64,000 bases of DNA. Origin: Symbiodinium natans (lineage: Eukaryota; Sar; Dinophyceae; Suessiales; Symbiodiniaceae). Positions 43,811 to 54,190 of the stretch are shown one piece after another (positions within the stretch are counted from its first letter, which is position 1; each line of letters starts with the position of its first letter). The notes under the pieces were generated by a model, which worked only from the letters and a program-made list of their open reading frames with translations, ran no database searches and was not told where the DNA came from. The stretch spans positions 124,001 to 188,000 of the forward strand of contig CAJNDS010001946.1 in NCBI GenBank assembly GCA_905221605.1, read 5' to 3'. The position numbers were made by a program, and so were the translations under genes.

Positions 43811-44639
43811 TCGCTATCGTGAAGTTGTGCTCAATGTACGTGAGCCCGTTCTGGCCTCAGCTTTGTTGGACAGGTCATGCCAGTCTGCGCAACCGCACGC
43901 GGCCCTGCGATCGAGCCCGGCTAGCCGCTGTGTTGGTCCATACATGGCCAGGTGGCCCTGCAAGCCAGGCTGGGTTCGCCTTGCAACGAGGGCTTATAGG
44001 GCTCGCATGAATGCCTGCGCTTGTCTGAGTCTGTGCACCATTTTACGCGGGCATGTCTCGGGTGGACCCGACGAGGAGCAGGGGTACGAGACATGTTGTT
44101 TAACTGCAGTCGAAACACGGAGGAGACGGAGATGGCGATGTCGCCAATTCGCCTACCCACGTCAGAAGCTGTGCATGGGAACCCTTTGTTGCCTTTGCTC
44201 TGCGCCCAGTGGGCGGATGGATGGACAACCCCTTGATTTTTTTCGTGCCCCACGTCATGTATTGCCAATATACTGCCCATGATGATGAGCAGGCGTCTAA
44301 TCGTAACGAAAACGGTATTGATTTTCATATAGCAGAACATAAAGATAAGGTGTCAAAAAAGGCCGATGCCACCGTTTGCAAACAGACCGGTTGCTTCTAG
44401 CATGCACGGGTTACAAAGCAAAGGGGTTATGGGAGTGGGATGCTCCCAAAGCGTTCACAAAGGAGGAAAGCTGCAAGGGGGAAGCGATGAACCAAATGTG
44501 GCGGTGATCCAGCCATCCACCCCGCTTCGTCCGAGCACAAAGTGGTCGCATCGAAGACAGCGGGCCCAATGCTTTCACAGAAACGCGGCTTTCACTGCAC
44601 ATTCCGAAGCTCTGGGAACGCCAAGGCAACTCAGAAATT

Positions 44640-45360
44640 ACCGCACTGCACCTCGTCTGCCCTTCTGCCGCCGCCGCTTGGCACCAGGACTAAGCACGAT
44701 GATCTTGATCTGCCGGAAACTCAGAGCTAATGTAGATGACGTGGCATCCCCGAGCCTATCTGTCCGAAGAAACGAGTGCCCGCCCAACCTCATCATCTGG
44801 CCTGACCAGATGCTGGGTCCGACTCTCGTGTTGCGAATACACACGCAGAAAACTCGAGAACACCAAAATAGGCCCAACATGCCTGACTCACCGCTTGCCA
44901 TCGAGTTGCTGCCCAGGCTGAATCTTCAGCGGGGCCAACCGAGCCTTGACTTGCGGCTTTGTTGTCCAAAGCAGTGGCACGGCGTCGTGGTCGGCTTGGC
45001 CAACATCCAACGCGCGTGCAACCTGGAAGAGTTGGGAGAAAAGCCGATTGACGTGCACTTGTACATCTACGGTTTGCCAACATGTGCTTCCAAGACTCAG
45101 CAGGCGGGAGCAGCATCTGTAGGTCGGCTGCTGCGCATCAGGAATACCTCCGCTTCTGACCATGAGCCAGTGCCGCCTAGCCAAGTTTGTGTTAATAAAG
45201 ACCGTTGCTGGCCTCGGGCAACTCCGGATACGGGCTGCCCCCCACCATACAAGCGAAGCTCGACCCGAAAAGGAAGGAGTAGCGGAACAGGGCTATTCTG
45301 CAACAAGCTGAATGCCCATCTGCAGCAGCCTGCCATAGACTGCAGATTACCAACCAAAAC
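44640..45360 (-). CDS. Unassigned minus-strand exons (both strands open)
   Basis: The minus frame at about 44888-45100 reads STCWQTVDVQVHVNRLFSQL, then FQVARALDVGQADHDAVPLL. A further frame (44638-44800) reads GDATSSTLALSFRQIKIIV and ends in a basic tail AKRRRQKGRRGAVR. An upstream block (about 45120-45350) reads SMAGCCRWAFSLLQNSPVPL. The plus strand carries a competing 392-codon frame (44366-45544) with Arg/Pro/Ser-rich, motif-free composition, which I think is antisense. Neither strand gives a recognisable family. Confidence 0.3.
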
Positions 45361-45549
45361 CGTGCCCCCTGCCAGCGCAGCCGCAGGAGCATCAGAACCT
45401 TACTACTGGTTGCGAGTCAGACTTAAGCAGCACGCATCGCCAAGTAACCAACGAACGATGTCACACGATCTGCACCCCTCAGCACCCTCGGTGGACCAAG
45501 GCTTTGACTGTCAATATACACAGCAGCTTCGAGAGCAGACATGACGATG

Positions 45550-46290
45550 GTTTTTTTCATGTCTGCCTGGCGCGTACACTCTTGAGGCTTAACAGGAATA
45601 CCGGATCGCATTGCTGCCAGCCTGTGAGCGCTCGAGAATCATATTCAGCTTCAACTCCAAGTTTGTGAGCTGCCCTCAGGCAAGACTTACATGCAACTTC
45701 GGATGGTGCATCGTACGCATGGAGCTGTGTAGCAGGTCATGGGCCTATTGGGCTGCCATGATTGAGCGACCTGCTTCAGAGTCAGCATGTCACATTCAAG
45801 CTAGAACTGAGAGGCAGCATGCTTTAAACGCAAACACGCACGCTCGCGTGCGCTTAGGCAGAGTCACACATGCACACTAACATTCGTGCATTCACACCCA
45901 CCCGCCCGCGCACATGCATGCCGCGCACCTACACGCAGGCCCAGGCTCTGGCACGGACAGAAAGCCACAGCGTCAAGCTTTCCATCTAGTTGCAAGGACG
46001 GCCTCAAAATCTTCGACAGGTTCGTAAGCAGGCGCCAAGCCTCGCAGGCGACAAGGCAAAAATTTTTCCAAAGAACTCATGAATGCAAACTTCCAGGCAT
46101 CGCGCACTGTGCAGTGCCCCCATCAGCCCGAAGACTTTGGATATCATGCTCCATGGGACTGTCTGCCTTGGCACGGCACGCAGCAGACAAGCCCTAACTC
46201 AGCATAACACACATAAGGCAAAAAAATCTGCATGCTTGACTGAGCATCTGGCGGGGCTCTCATGACTAAGTTTCTAAGTCCTGGAATTTC
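45550..46290. other. Region without a supportable gene
   Basis: Contains a CGCACRCGCAC-like stretch near 45835-45935. Open frames lack motifs on both strands. Confidence 0.4.
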
Positions 46291-46299
46291 TAAGGCATG

Positions 46300-46810
46300 A
46301 AGGTTCACAAGCGCACTTGCACAAAAGAGTCTCCCTGCCGCCCATGCCTGGATGGTGCTTCAGGACTTGGTATTGCAAATCCAGGTATGGCGGCAGCTGG
46401 TTCATGAACCTCGGCTGTAACAGTGCCTCCCTGCCAGAACCCTGTCGCACTTGCACAGGATAATTTTCCTCGCCCCACCCACAACAAATCGAAGCTCCAA
46501 GCGATCAGACCTGTGGGTTGACCTATACACCTATACGGCTCCAGAAAAGGCCATAGAGCAGCTGTCAAGAAGTGATGCTTGACCAGCGGCTGGAGCATTG
46601 TGTAGATGCCTGTGCCCACTACATCTTTGTGCAGCGGGGCGCGCAGCAAGTCACAACAACCTGCCTGCCAAAACAATCCCGTGAAGGATCATTGCCAAGA
46701 TGCCCGAAATGAGTCCTTGCCTCCACGTCTTGGGAGACAAAACAAACGTGTCATATTGGTGTTCAAGCTGCCCGCGAAACTCTTCTAGCTGCATCCACCA
46801 CGCCTCAAGT
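46300..46810 (-). CDS. Unassigned multi-exon gene, possibly membrane-associated
   Basis: The minus-strand block at about 46660-46790 reads EEFRGQLEHQYDTFVLSPKT, then WRQGLISGILAMILHGIVLA, the latter partly hydrophobic. The next block (about 46510-46640) reads DLLRAPLHKDVVGTGIYTML and VKHHFLTAALWPFLEPYRC. A third (about 46330-46430) reads ALLQPRFMNQLPPYLDLQYQ. The blocks are protein-like and on the prevailing strand. I do not recognise the family. Confidence 0.35.
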
Positions 46811-47239
46811 AAAGACTTATGACCTTGGCATGACGATGCATGAAGCCAAGGTCATGAGCGGATTGAAGCAATAGCCCGCCCAACATTGCAGATCGGGCCC
46901 CCCTGCAGGCCATGCCAACCTGAATCAAGCACCATCGAAATGCACGACCTCACACCCTACAGCACGAAAACCAACGAAGCTCTCGAGCCCAACATGGCAG
47001 CCGAGCGACCATGGGGCAAGTGGTAGCAAGAAATCATGGAGGTGCACACACCTTCACAACAAGCAAAGTAAGGCCATACAAGGCCGCGGATTCGTGGCAT
47101 TCCGAGCACCCAAGTTGTGGCTCAAAACCGGAGGCACCCGGTCAGCCGTGCCCGCTGCAGGTCGGATCCATATTCTTGGGCTTTGGCCTCTCAACGCGGC
47201 TGCCGTGCCTTGTCAACCTTTCAACACGCGTCAAAGTCA

Positions 47240-48830
47240 ACATGTAAGTTCCGGACCCGAGTCTTGGCATTGAAAGCTTTTCCATATTTCTCGCGGTACC
47301 TTCAACCCCATGATTGCCAAAATGTCCACTGCTCTCGTTGAATGATTCACTTCCTGCTCACGTGGGCAGCTTCTTGGCGAGCCTCGATGCAGCGACGCAC
47401 CACAACTATGAGCCCCGGCCGATCGCGACTCTCCGATGCTACATGCTGCCGGTGTCTGCGCAGCGTGCGTACCCAAGAAGAAGCAATTGCCAGAATCGGC
47501 CTGACAGCAATTCATTTCGCTTAACCCAGCATGTCGCAGCACTCATGCTCCGGGGCGTCTTGTTTGCAGAAAAGTCTCGATGCTCAACGCTTCGTTCTTC
47601 CATTCCTCGAGAACCTGGCAAGCCAGCTCAGATGGAACGGGTGGTCATTCATCGGCCACGATTTCCTGCAGGCATCCACACTAGACCAAGGAAATGCAGG
47701 AAAACCGTCGGCATGGATTTGAATGCGGGTGTCTGAAGACCGTGAACTGCATGAGATGACGTCGCCATCGCTCATGCTCAGCTGATGCTACATCCTTGCA
47801 GAGCTCTGACATGCCAAGCAGAAAACTGAGCTGGAAGCCAGGTCTGAGTTCGTCGACTCCAAATCCTCGCGCTTCTTCTGGAGGCACTGCCGCAGCCTGC
47901 ACGTGCTGCATGTATGGCTCGATGTGTCGTTTCGTGTAGTGAGTCATGCTTCAGACTGAGAGTAGGGCCGTCGTAAGAAGGTCTCGTCCAAGTGAAACTC
48001 CTAATTAACAAGAAGAGCCTATTACTTCATTGTTCCAATCCATCATTGTTACTAGTTAGTCTCTACCTGCATGACCGATCCACTGTCCTGTCCTTGATCA
48101 CTTTGTCGCGCTCCTCCTGGATCGCCTCCTCTGCCAAATCCAAAGCCCCAGGCAGCTTTGCTGAGGGAAGCTGTCCAGACAAGGCCTCAAGAGCAATTTT
48201 TTAGACAGGAGATGGGCACAGATAGGGCGCAACAAGCGATCCTCTGCGTGCGCGCCGAAGCTCTCGCAAAGTTGTGCGATATGCGAATCTTCAAAAGCTT
48301 CTCGGGCCTCATTTTGTTGCTAACACAACCTGTGGTCTCGACATAAGCAAGCCAACCATGAGCTGAGATCTTGGCTAGTGATACACTAAAATGGTCATTC
48401 TGCACTAGATCCACGTACATTCGAAGATGCGCAGCAATGCTCGCAGCCTGCTTCTGGAACACACGACTGGCGACAAAGTCTTGACATGAGGAACTGGTTC
48501 CTGACCAGCACTCATTTTTCAGCCTGAAGAGGCCGCGCGGTCTGTAGCTCCTTCAACCTTGGCACGGCAGTGGCTGAAGGCAATGCAAACTCGGCAATTC
48601 CAAGGCTGCAAGCAAAACAGCAACACGTTGCTTCCTTGCTATTGGGCCAAAGAGCACGAGGACTCGCAACGCTTGCGTGGCTTCGATGTACTCGGGAAGG
48701 AGCTCCTTGAAGTCCCAAGCACCATTCTTGCATAAACTATCAGCGGTCACATGCGCCCACCGAGCACGAAAATCTGCAACACAGTGCCGTGAGAGGGTAT
48801 GAAAGGATAAAAAGATACGAAACCCTGACA
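47240..48830 (-). CDS. Unassigned helical multi-exon gene
   Basis: A consistent series of minus-strand exon-like blocks: RARWAHVTADSLCKNGAWDF with KELLPEYIEATQALRVLVLF (about 48680-48790); QKQAASIAAHLRMYVDLVQN with HFSVSLAKISAHGWLAYVET (about 48345-48460); REAFEDSHIAQLCESFGAHA and EDRLLRPICAHLLSKK (about 48195-48310); EALSGQLPSAKLPGALDLAE with EAIQEERDKVIKDRTVDRS (about 48075-48190); IEPYMQHVQAAAVPPEEARG with GFQLSFLLGMSELCKDVASA (about 47780-47935); VLEEWKNEALSIETFLQTR (about 47555-47615); and AVDILAIMGLKVPREIWKSF (about 47265-47335). The blocks look helical. This resembles large scaffold or tethering proteins, but I cannot name a family. It is the best-supported anonymous gene in the window. 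Confidence 0.55.
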
Positions 48831-48835
48831 AACGA

Positions 48836-48900
48836 TGTGATAAGATATGATGTGAGATTATACGATATGTGATATGATACGATATGGTATGACATACAAC
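48836..48900. repeat. Degenerate GATATGATA repeat
   Basis: Words GATATGA, GATACGA and GATATGG recur about every 10 bp. A similar degenerate GATATGATATG stretch is at 58098-58140. Confidence 0.7.
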
Positions 48901-48994
48901 ATATTCACCTCGGCTTCCCAGAGGCGTCTAGAACAAGCAGACCAGCCCCCTTCCCAACCCAACCAGAAACTTTCTGCGACCCCACACCCAGTCC

Positions 48995-49145
48995 AGCCCG
49001 CACCCCCCCCCCCCCACCTCCGCCTGCCCTCCCCCCAACCCTTACCTGAAAAGGGGCTCCACCGCTCCCCCCCCCTCCCCCCTCCTCCTTTCCCTGAAAA
49101 TGAGCCCCCGCCCTCCCCACCCCCCCACCTCCCTGCCCCTCCCCC
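48995..49145. repeat. C-rich polypyrimidine tract
   Basis: Runs of C up to about 11 nt, broken by ACCTCC and CTCCCC words on the plus strand. Frames across it are proline-rich artefacts. Confidence 0.8.
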
Positions 49146-49360
49146 TAAGCTTGACTCGCACCTTTAAGGGCTCCAGTCCATGCGCCGTTGGGCCCGAGGC
49201 GCGTCCACACGCCGCCGACCCGGTTGGCTCGCCAACATCCGGCTCCAAATTCGGCTTTCCGAAGGGCATCATGTTGTAGGAGGGTTTAGGGCGGCAGGAC
49301 TTCGAAGGACGCTGCCATAACATGGCGCTCGACGTGCCACCCCCGCATACGCCTGCGTGC

Positions 49361-49375
49361 GCGCGCGCGCGCGCG
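49361..49375. repeat. (GC)n run
   Basis: A short alternating GC/CG run of about 15 nt. It could adopt Z-DNA but is otherwise unremarkable. Confidence 0.75.
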
Positions 49376-49739
49376 GAAAAAAACACCAGTTCCTGTTGTG
49401 GTTGTTCTTGTGGTTGTTGTTGTGGCTGCTCCACCCGGGGCGTGCCCGGCTGTGGGCGACAGCCCCATTAGATAAGTTTTTGGGGAGAATACATGACAGC
49501 TTGAATGTTGAGACTTGGAAGCCACTATTTCAAGCCCTTATAATGCTACTGATAACTCGAAGACACAAAAACTGGTAAGCCCAAAGCCCGGAAACTTCAG
49601 TCTCAAAGTGAGGGATTAGAAATACATTGGCTCTACTCGTCAAATTTCACTGTCCAGGCCCAAGCCTGCCCAAACCCTAAACCGGCCTCAAACACACACA
49701 GGAAGACAAAGCATCACATTTTGCGTGAGTAAAACTTGG

Positions 49740-50310
49740 TTTTCTGTTGCTGTTGTTAGCTGAGGCTTGCACAGCTTCCACGGCGGCTCTTTTTGTTTCG
49801 GAGGCGCTAGATTCGCTAGATGTTTCCCACACGTGTTTTTTGTTTTCTTCGTGTATTTCTTTGCAAGTTTTCGCCGTTTCTGTTGGGAGGGCGGGGCGAA
49901 TCCTCGGTATTTACAGCATTTTCGGGCCTTTTGGAGGGAAATACTCGGTATTTACAGCACTTTCCGCACTCCTCCTTTATTTTTGTTTTCATTTCTGTTG
50001 CTTCCGGTTGTGGGCATTGGCCGCTGTCTTCTGCATGCTTGGCTTTCAGTTGCTGGCGGGCGTCGGAAACTTCGGTATTTACAGCGCTTTTGCGTCTTGG
50101 GCCAAAAGAAGCAAAGCTTGCAGCAGCAGCTGCCCACTTGTGCCAAGCCTTGTAGGGCCGACTGCACTACAAAGGACACTGCTGTTGGCGGAAAATGCAA
50201 AGCACAAATCACGAACTTTTCCGGGACATGTGTGTCGCCAAAGCCCCACGGTTTTAGAACACAACCCTTCCACGGCGGCGAAAGAAACGGCTACCTAGTT
50301 TAGGGGCTTT
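49740..50310. other. Stretch open in two plus-strand frames with a reiterated CGGTATTTACAGC motif
   Basis: Plus frames of 183 codons (49747-50298) and 178 codons (49767-50303) overlap almost completely. The motif CGGTATTTACAGC occurs three times (near 49903, 49951 and 50073). The three repeats fall in different frames relative to the proteins, which argues that this is a repeat-derived region rather than a gene. It may be part of a dispersed element. Confidence 0.4.
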
Positions 50311-50454
50311 TTGTTTTTTTTTGAGAAGGACTGCAGTGCGATTTGCCCTCATAGGCGCCCGGCGAAGCCTCTGACCAAGCACTACTGGCTGACACCAGAA
50401 GCAAGCTGCACGTGTCGCAGCCACCCTACTGGCACAACTTGAAATGTGACTACC

Positions 50455-50945
50455 TTCTGATTGCTTTGGTATATCTGACGACTGCATTCATAAGCTCAGT
50501 TTCACGACTTATACACTCTTCTTCACTGATGAGGAAGTGACTGGAAAGCCAACATCCCACCATTTGAAGATACTTAACGCAGATCTCTACTGCATCACTC
50601 CAAGCACCACCGTGGAATGACTGTACCATTTGCTGCCATCCTGTATCTTGTCTAACCAGACAAGCAGAAGGGAATCTTGCCGCGAAAAGCAATACAGACA
50701 CATGCGGGCTGAGGCGGGGTATCAACCCCAGGACCTGCTGCACGGCCTGTTCGGCCTGGGCCGCCAGACCCGCCACAGTGAACACTGTTGACTCACCGCT
50801 CGGGCCCGGAAGTCCAGGATATGAACGTTGGAGGGGCGTTGCCGAAGCCACTCCTGGCAAAGAGCTCAAGAGGTTTTGCCTCTGCTCCTTCTTCTGGCGC
50901 CGATCTTGCGCATCTTTTGTCTTGCCCTTTCCCCCACCCTTGCCA
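50455..50945 (-). CDS. Unassigned gene with a Gly/Lys-rich stretch
   Basis: One long in-frame minus exon starts after an acceptor-like CCAACCAG at about 50950. It reads PGKGGGKGKTKDAQDRRQKK, EQRQNLLSSLPGVASATPLQ and then VAGLAAQAEQAVQQVLGLIP, VSVLLFAARFPSACLVRQDT, GAWSDAVEICVKYLQMVGCW and ISEEECISRETELMNAVVRY, leaving near a GTAGTC donor at about 50455. About 160 codons. The basic, Gln-rich N-terminal part looks like a nucleic-acid-binding linker, followed by a helical domain. Further upstream exons (50996-51300) are likely but unresolved. I do not recognise the family. Confidence 0.45.
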
Positions 50946-51587
50946 GGCTTAGCCCCCGGAGCTGGTTGGGGGAATCAATCGGACACGTCGATGTCTTAGA
51001 AGTCCTGAAAGAGCCCGTGGCTTTTTCGGAAGAGACGAGGCTCCTCTCCCTTGCCTCCGTGATGGCGCCGGCATGGTCGCGAGGGCTGCCCGGAGGCAAC
51101 TGCAGCCAAAAGGCTTGGGGGCTGGCCCGGAACCCCTCTCACATAAGTTTGGGTTTCTGCTGCCAAGGAGCAGGCGGCGGCGAATCGCACTTGCGCCACG
51201 TCCGCTCGGACCACGTTGGAGAAGACGCCATGGGGAAGGGCGAGTCAGGATTTTCGGAAACAGGCATTTTATCATGGCTTCCATCTGTGATCCTGGAGCA
51301 TCGTGCACTTCATGCTGCCCTTTCAGACCGCGCCCCGAAGGTCATGATGCATTGGATGGGTCCCCGATTGTACGTGGCTGGGCACAGGTTGCGCCGTGCT
51401 GGCAGACCACCGCAGTTCGACTCGCGCGTCGTCACGTTTTCAGTCATGTTTGCTCTACTGTGTGCTGCGTTCGCAGGTCAGATGCTTGCCATGGACCTTG
51501 CAGTGGAGCAGACAAAGGCGAGCCCCTGTGAAGCATGGTGTGAGCATCCGCTACAACGTTCCTTGAGACTATGATCCAGGCTTTGCT

Positions 51588-52572
51588 CAAGTAAGTAGCT
51601 TGAAGACAACTACTTCCTCTGTTCTTGTCTCAAATCATGAGACCAAAGTGGCCCTGCACACCCCCAAACCTTAACACGCTACACCCTAAACTTAAGCCCC
51701 AACTCTTTTTGCATCCAGGCTTGGGTGAGCGTGCCGGGAAAGAGCTCATGCTGCCCAGGTTCGTTGTAAGCCCCCAACTCCAAACCCTAAACCCTGAACT
51801 TTGGCACACGGCGCCCAAAACAAACAAACTAAACTAATCGTGTTAGAGAACAAGGTCAGGGGAAAATGTAGGAAAGCGTGGCAGGCACAGCGAAATCGTG
51901 TCTTTTGACCAACCCCAGCGGTCGCATCCAAGAAGCAAAATCAGGTCTTGTTTTTGTGACCAGTTTCTAGGGGCATGGAAGCTCCCACGCACTGGTAACA
52001 TGGACGAAATCGTCGCGCGGGCAGGGATGCTCTGGCCAGTCCCACGTACTGGCAACATGCACAAAATCGTCGCGCAGGCATGGATGCTCTGGCCCTTCGC
52101 ACGTACTTTCATGCGTTCATTCACTCTGTTCATTCGCTTATATATTAATATAATGCCTTCTCTTCACAGTATTAAGATTATTCATGGTGTGTGAAGAGAG
52201 CGGAGTGAGTGAATAAGCGAATAAATAAAGTGCGCGAAAAGAATATTATGCCGGCGTGCGAAAAGAACTGTGCGCACGCCAATAATTCTGGGAACATGGA
52301 CGTAATCATCGTGCAGACATGGACGCTCTGGCCCTTCGCACGCGCTGGCAACATGGACGTACTGATCTCGCGAGCCGGAAAGCGAAGATGTGCACCTGAG
52401 CGAGTCAGGGTGTTCTTTTTTGTTTGCGCCGCAAGCCTAAGTTTAGGGCTTAGGGTTTGGAGTTGGGGGTTTAAGGTTTGGGGTTTAGGGGTGTACAGGG
52501 CCACTTTGGTCTCATGATCTGAGACAAGAACAGAGGAGATAGTTTTCTTCAAGCTATAAGTGTACTTACTTG
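51588..52572. mobile_element. Non-autonomous terminal-inverted-repeat (foldback) element
   Basis: The left end (from CAAGTAAGTA at 51588) and the right end (its reverse complement, ending 52572) match imperfectly for roughly 100 bp. Both include TCCTCTGTTCTTGTCTC and ATCATGAGACCAAAGTGG followed by CCCTAAAC-type words. Inside are several copies of a ~60-bp unit containing GGCAACATGGACG and ATGCTCTGGCCCTTCGCACG (near 51990, 52045, 52295, 52345). An inner inverted pair, TTCATTCGCTTATATATT and AATAAGCGAATAAATAA, surrounds about 52165-52190. No transposase is visible and I could not identify a target-site duplication. Confidence 0.7.
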
Positions 52573-53123
52573 TAAATGTGTGTGCATGTAATATCTGGAT
52601 AAATATGTCCGACAGATGGCTGACAGCGGGCACAGTTCTTAGATGCCTCCTCCTGTGTTTGTTGCGGTGCCTGTCCGGGGCGTGTTTCGATTTTTTTTTG
52701 CGCCGCGCGCCGTGGTCACTCCTTTTTGGGCTTAAGGTTTGCCCCTCTCCACATTAACTGCAAACCAAGTCACGCGGGTGACAGGTCCTGACAAAAACAA
52801 ATGGATTACAGTCAGCGTTCGATAACTGGTAGTGTTGAAGCCCTGCCTTTACCGCGGCAATGCCTGCCAAAAAACACAGGACATTTTGGGCTCCAAGGCA
52901 CGTCCATGGTGGCGACATTGGCGACTCACCTTTTCTTCTTCCTCCGCACGGAGCCTTTCGGAAGTCGGGACTCGCTGCAGAGGGCTCTTGCGACGGCTTA
53001 TGGATGAGCGGATTTATAGGGCTTCTCATAATTAAATAGGGTTTATGCGGCTTGTTATAGGGATGTTGAGGGAGCTCGGCTTTCAGACCAAAAGTAAGCT
53101 TGGGAAGTCTCACAAGTGAGATC

Positions 53124-53142
53124 CTTGAGCCAAAATGGCTAC
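53124..53142 (-). other. Relic of the dinoflagellate trans-spliced leader
   Basis: Read on the minus strand, these 19 bases are GTAGCCATTTTGGCTCAAG. That is the entire 22-nt dinoflagellate spliced leader as I know it except its first three bases. Genomic copies of the leader outside leader-RNA genes are understood to arise when a mature trans-spliced mRNA is reverse-transcribed and reinserted. No leader-RNA intron or Sm-like context follows, so this is not a leader gene. The donor mRNA would extend toward lower coordinates. Confidence 0.8.
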
Positions 53143-53425
53143 TAGTTTAGGGGCTTACCTAAACTATCTACGTATCAAAACTGTATAACCTCGGACCTGA
53201 GGTTAGATGATTTAGAGAGTTTAGATAGTTTAGAAACTTTCTAACCTTCTGGGGCCTTCTCAAAACAGTAGATAGTTTAGGTAGTTTAGGGGCTTACCTA
53301 AAATCTAAGGTATCTAAACTATCTTTTTTGCATCTAAACTATCTAACCTATCTAACCTTGCACCTGAGGTTAGATAGTTTGGGTAGTTCAGGTGCTAACC
53401 TGAACTATCTTTTTACAACCAGGTC
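53143..53425. repeat. TAGATAGTTTAGG / AAACTATCTAACC repeat
   Basis: Variants of GTTTAGATAGTTTAGG, TTTAGGGGCTTACCTAAA and AAACTATCTAACCT recur in both orientations, giving many short inverted repeats. The same AAACTATCTAACC words are present just upstream of the LINE at 57952-57964. Confidence 0.75.
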
Positions 53426-53599
53426 TGCACAGCTGCCGGGAAAGTCAGGCTCACACAACCAGCTTCACAGTTCTCGTGACTGCAAGGCTAGCTGCGTCAC
53501 CCTGAACTACTTTTTGCAGCTGGGACTCTTTGATGCCAGGCAAAGCTGCTTAGCAGCAGAACGCTTCTGAAAGCTGTGAAATCCTGAACGCCTGAAAAG

Positions 53600-54190
53600 C
53601 TATGAAATCTCTCGAACTCTCTCAATGTGCTCATCTGCTACAACAGAGACACTCCAGACCTGATGATATTCCTCCAGGGCTCGACTTGCCAGCCCCACGA
53701 CACCAGGATAACACTCATACAGAGTCTCGGTCATGCTAATTTCAAACACCCAGAACGGATAGCGCATGCGAGCATAGTGAAAGAACTGCCAAATGTCTGA
53801 ACACATGTCATCAATATCCCAGGCAACCAGACCCTCTTCAGTGTCAACCCACACTATCCGGAGCTGCGAGCCAGTGAATAGTACGACCACATTGAAGAGC
53901 CACGATACATGCTGTAAGATGCTATGTTGCCACCGCTTCCACAGGCCGGCATGCAGATGACTGTGCATCTCTGCCAGGCTGATGCTGTGAAAGTGCCTTC
54001 TGCCAGTCTCACGCCAGCACTCACGGTCAGCAGCTTTAGCAAGAACCATGGCAACCTGAACATCTTCTCCATACGCGGCGCTAGCCGTCCGCAAGAGCCA
54101 GTGCAGTGGAGAATTAGGAAATCCACCTTGGGGTCTATGGAGGGAAGCGTAACTTGCGGGCCGGGTGTTGAGGAGGTCTTCGAAGAACAT
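53600..54190 (-). CDS. LINE ORF2 C-terminal segment (frameshifted)
   Basis: A 196-codon frame that takes over from the reverse-transcriptase frame near 54150. It carries LHRPQGGFPNSPLHWLLRTA, ECWRETGRRHF and a C-terminal part with EEGLVAWDIDDMCSDIWQFF, ending in a stop at about 53600. The junction lies where the RT frame ends ARKLRFPP. No separate enzymatic motif (RNase H or zinc knuckle) is seen. Confidence 0.6.
   Translation of the reverse strand: MFFEDLLNTRPASYASLHRPQGGFPNSPLHWLLRTASAAYGEDVQVAMVLAKAADRECWRETGRRHFHSISLAEMHSHLHAGLWKRWQHSILQHVSWLFNVVVLFTGSQLRIVWVDTEEGLVAWDIDDMCSDIWQFFHYARMRYPFWVFEISMTETLYECYPGVVGLASRALEEYHQVWSVSVVADEHIERVREIS

Larger units (their letters stand above)
52573..53595. 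other. Flank between the inverted-repeat element and the LINE
   Basis: Holds the spliced-leader relic and a TAGATAGTTTAGG-rich stretch, both listed separately. The minus frame 52754-53113, which follows the relic, has no ATG start and no recognisable family. Its block SPPWTCLGAQNVLCFLAGIA might be a remnant of the mRNA that carried the leader. Confidence 0.4.

Noticed and set aside
42594-44282. 562-codon plus-strand frame
   Set aside because: It passes through poly-G tracts and is antisense to the acidic (EDH)n exon, whose minus-strand reading has splice context and natural composition; motif-free. Not fully excluded without RNA data.
44366-45544. 392-codon plus-strand frame
   Set aside because: Arg/Pro/Ser-rich, motif-free, against the local gene direction; the minus strand gives more protein-like blocks. 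Kept as an ambiguity.
51588-52572. Hidden transposase in the inverted-repeat element
   Set aside because: No open frame of useful length or DDE-type motif between the ends; the frames cover the 60-bp minisatellite.
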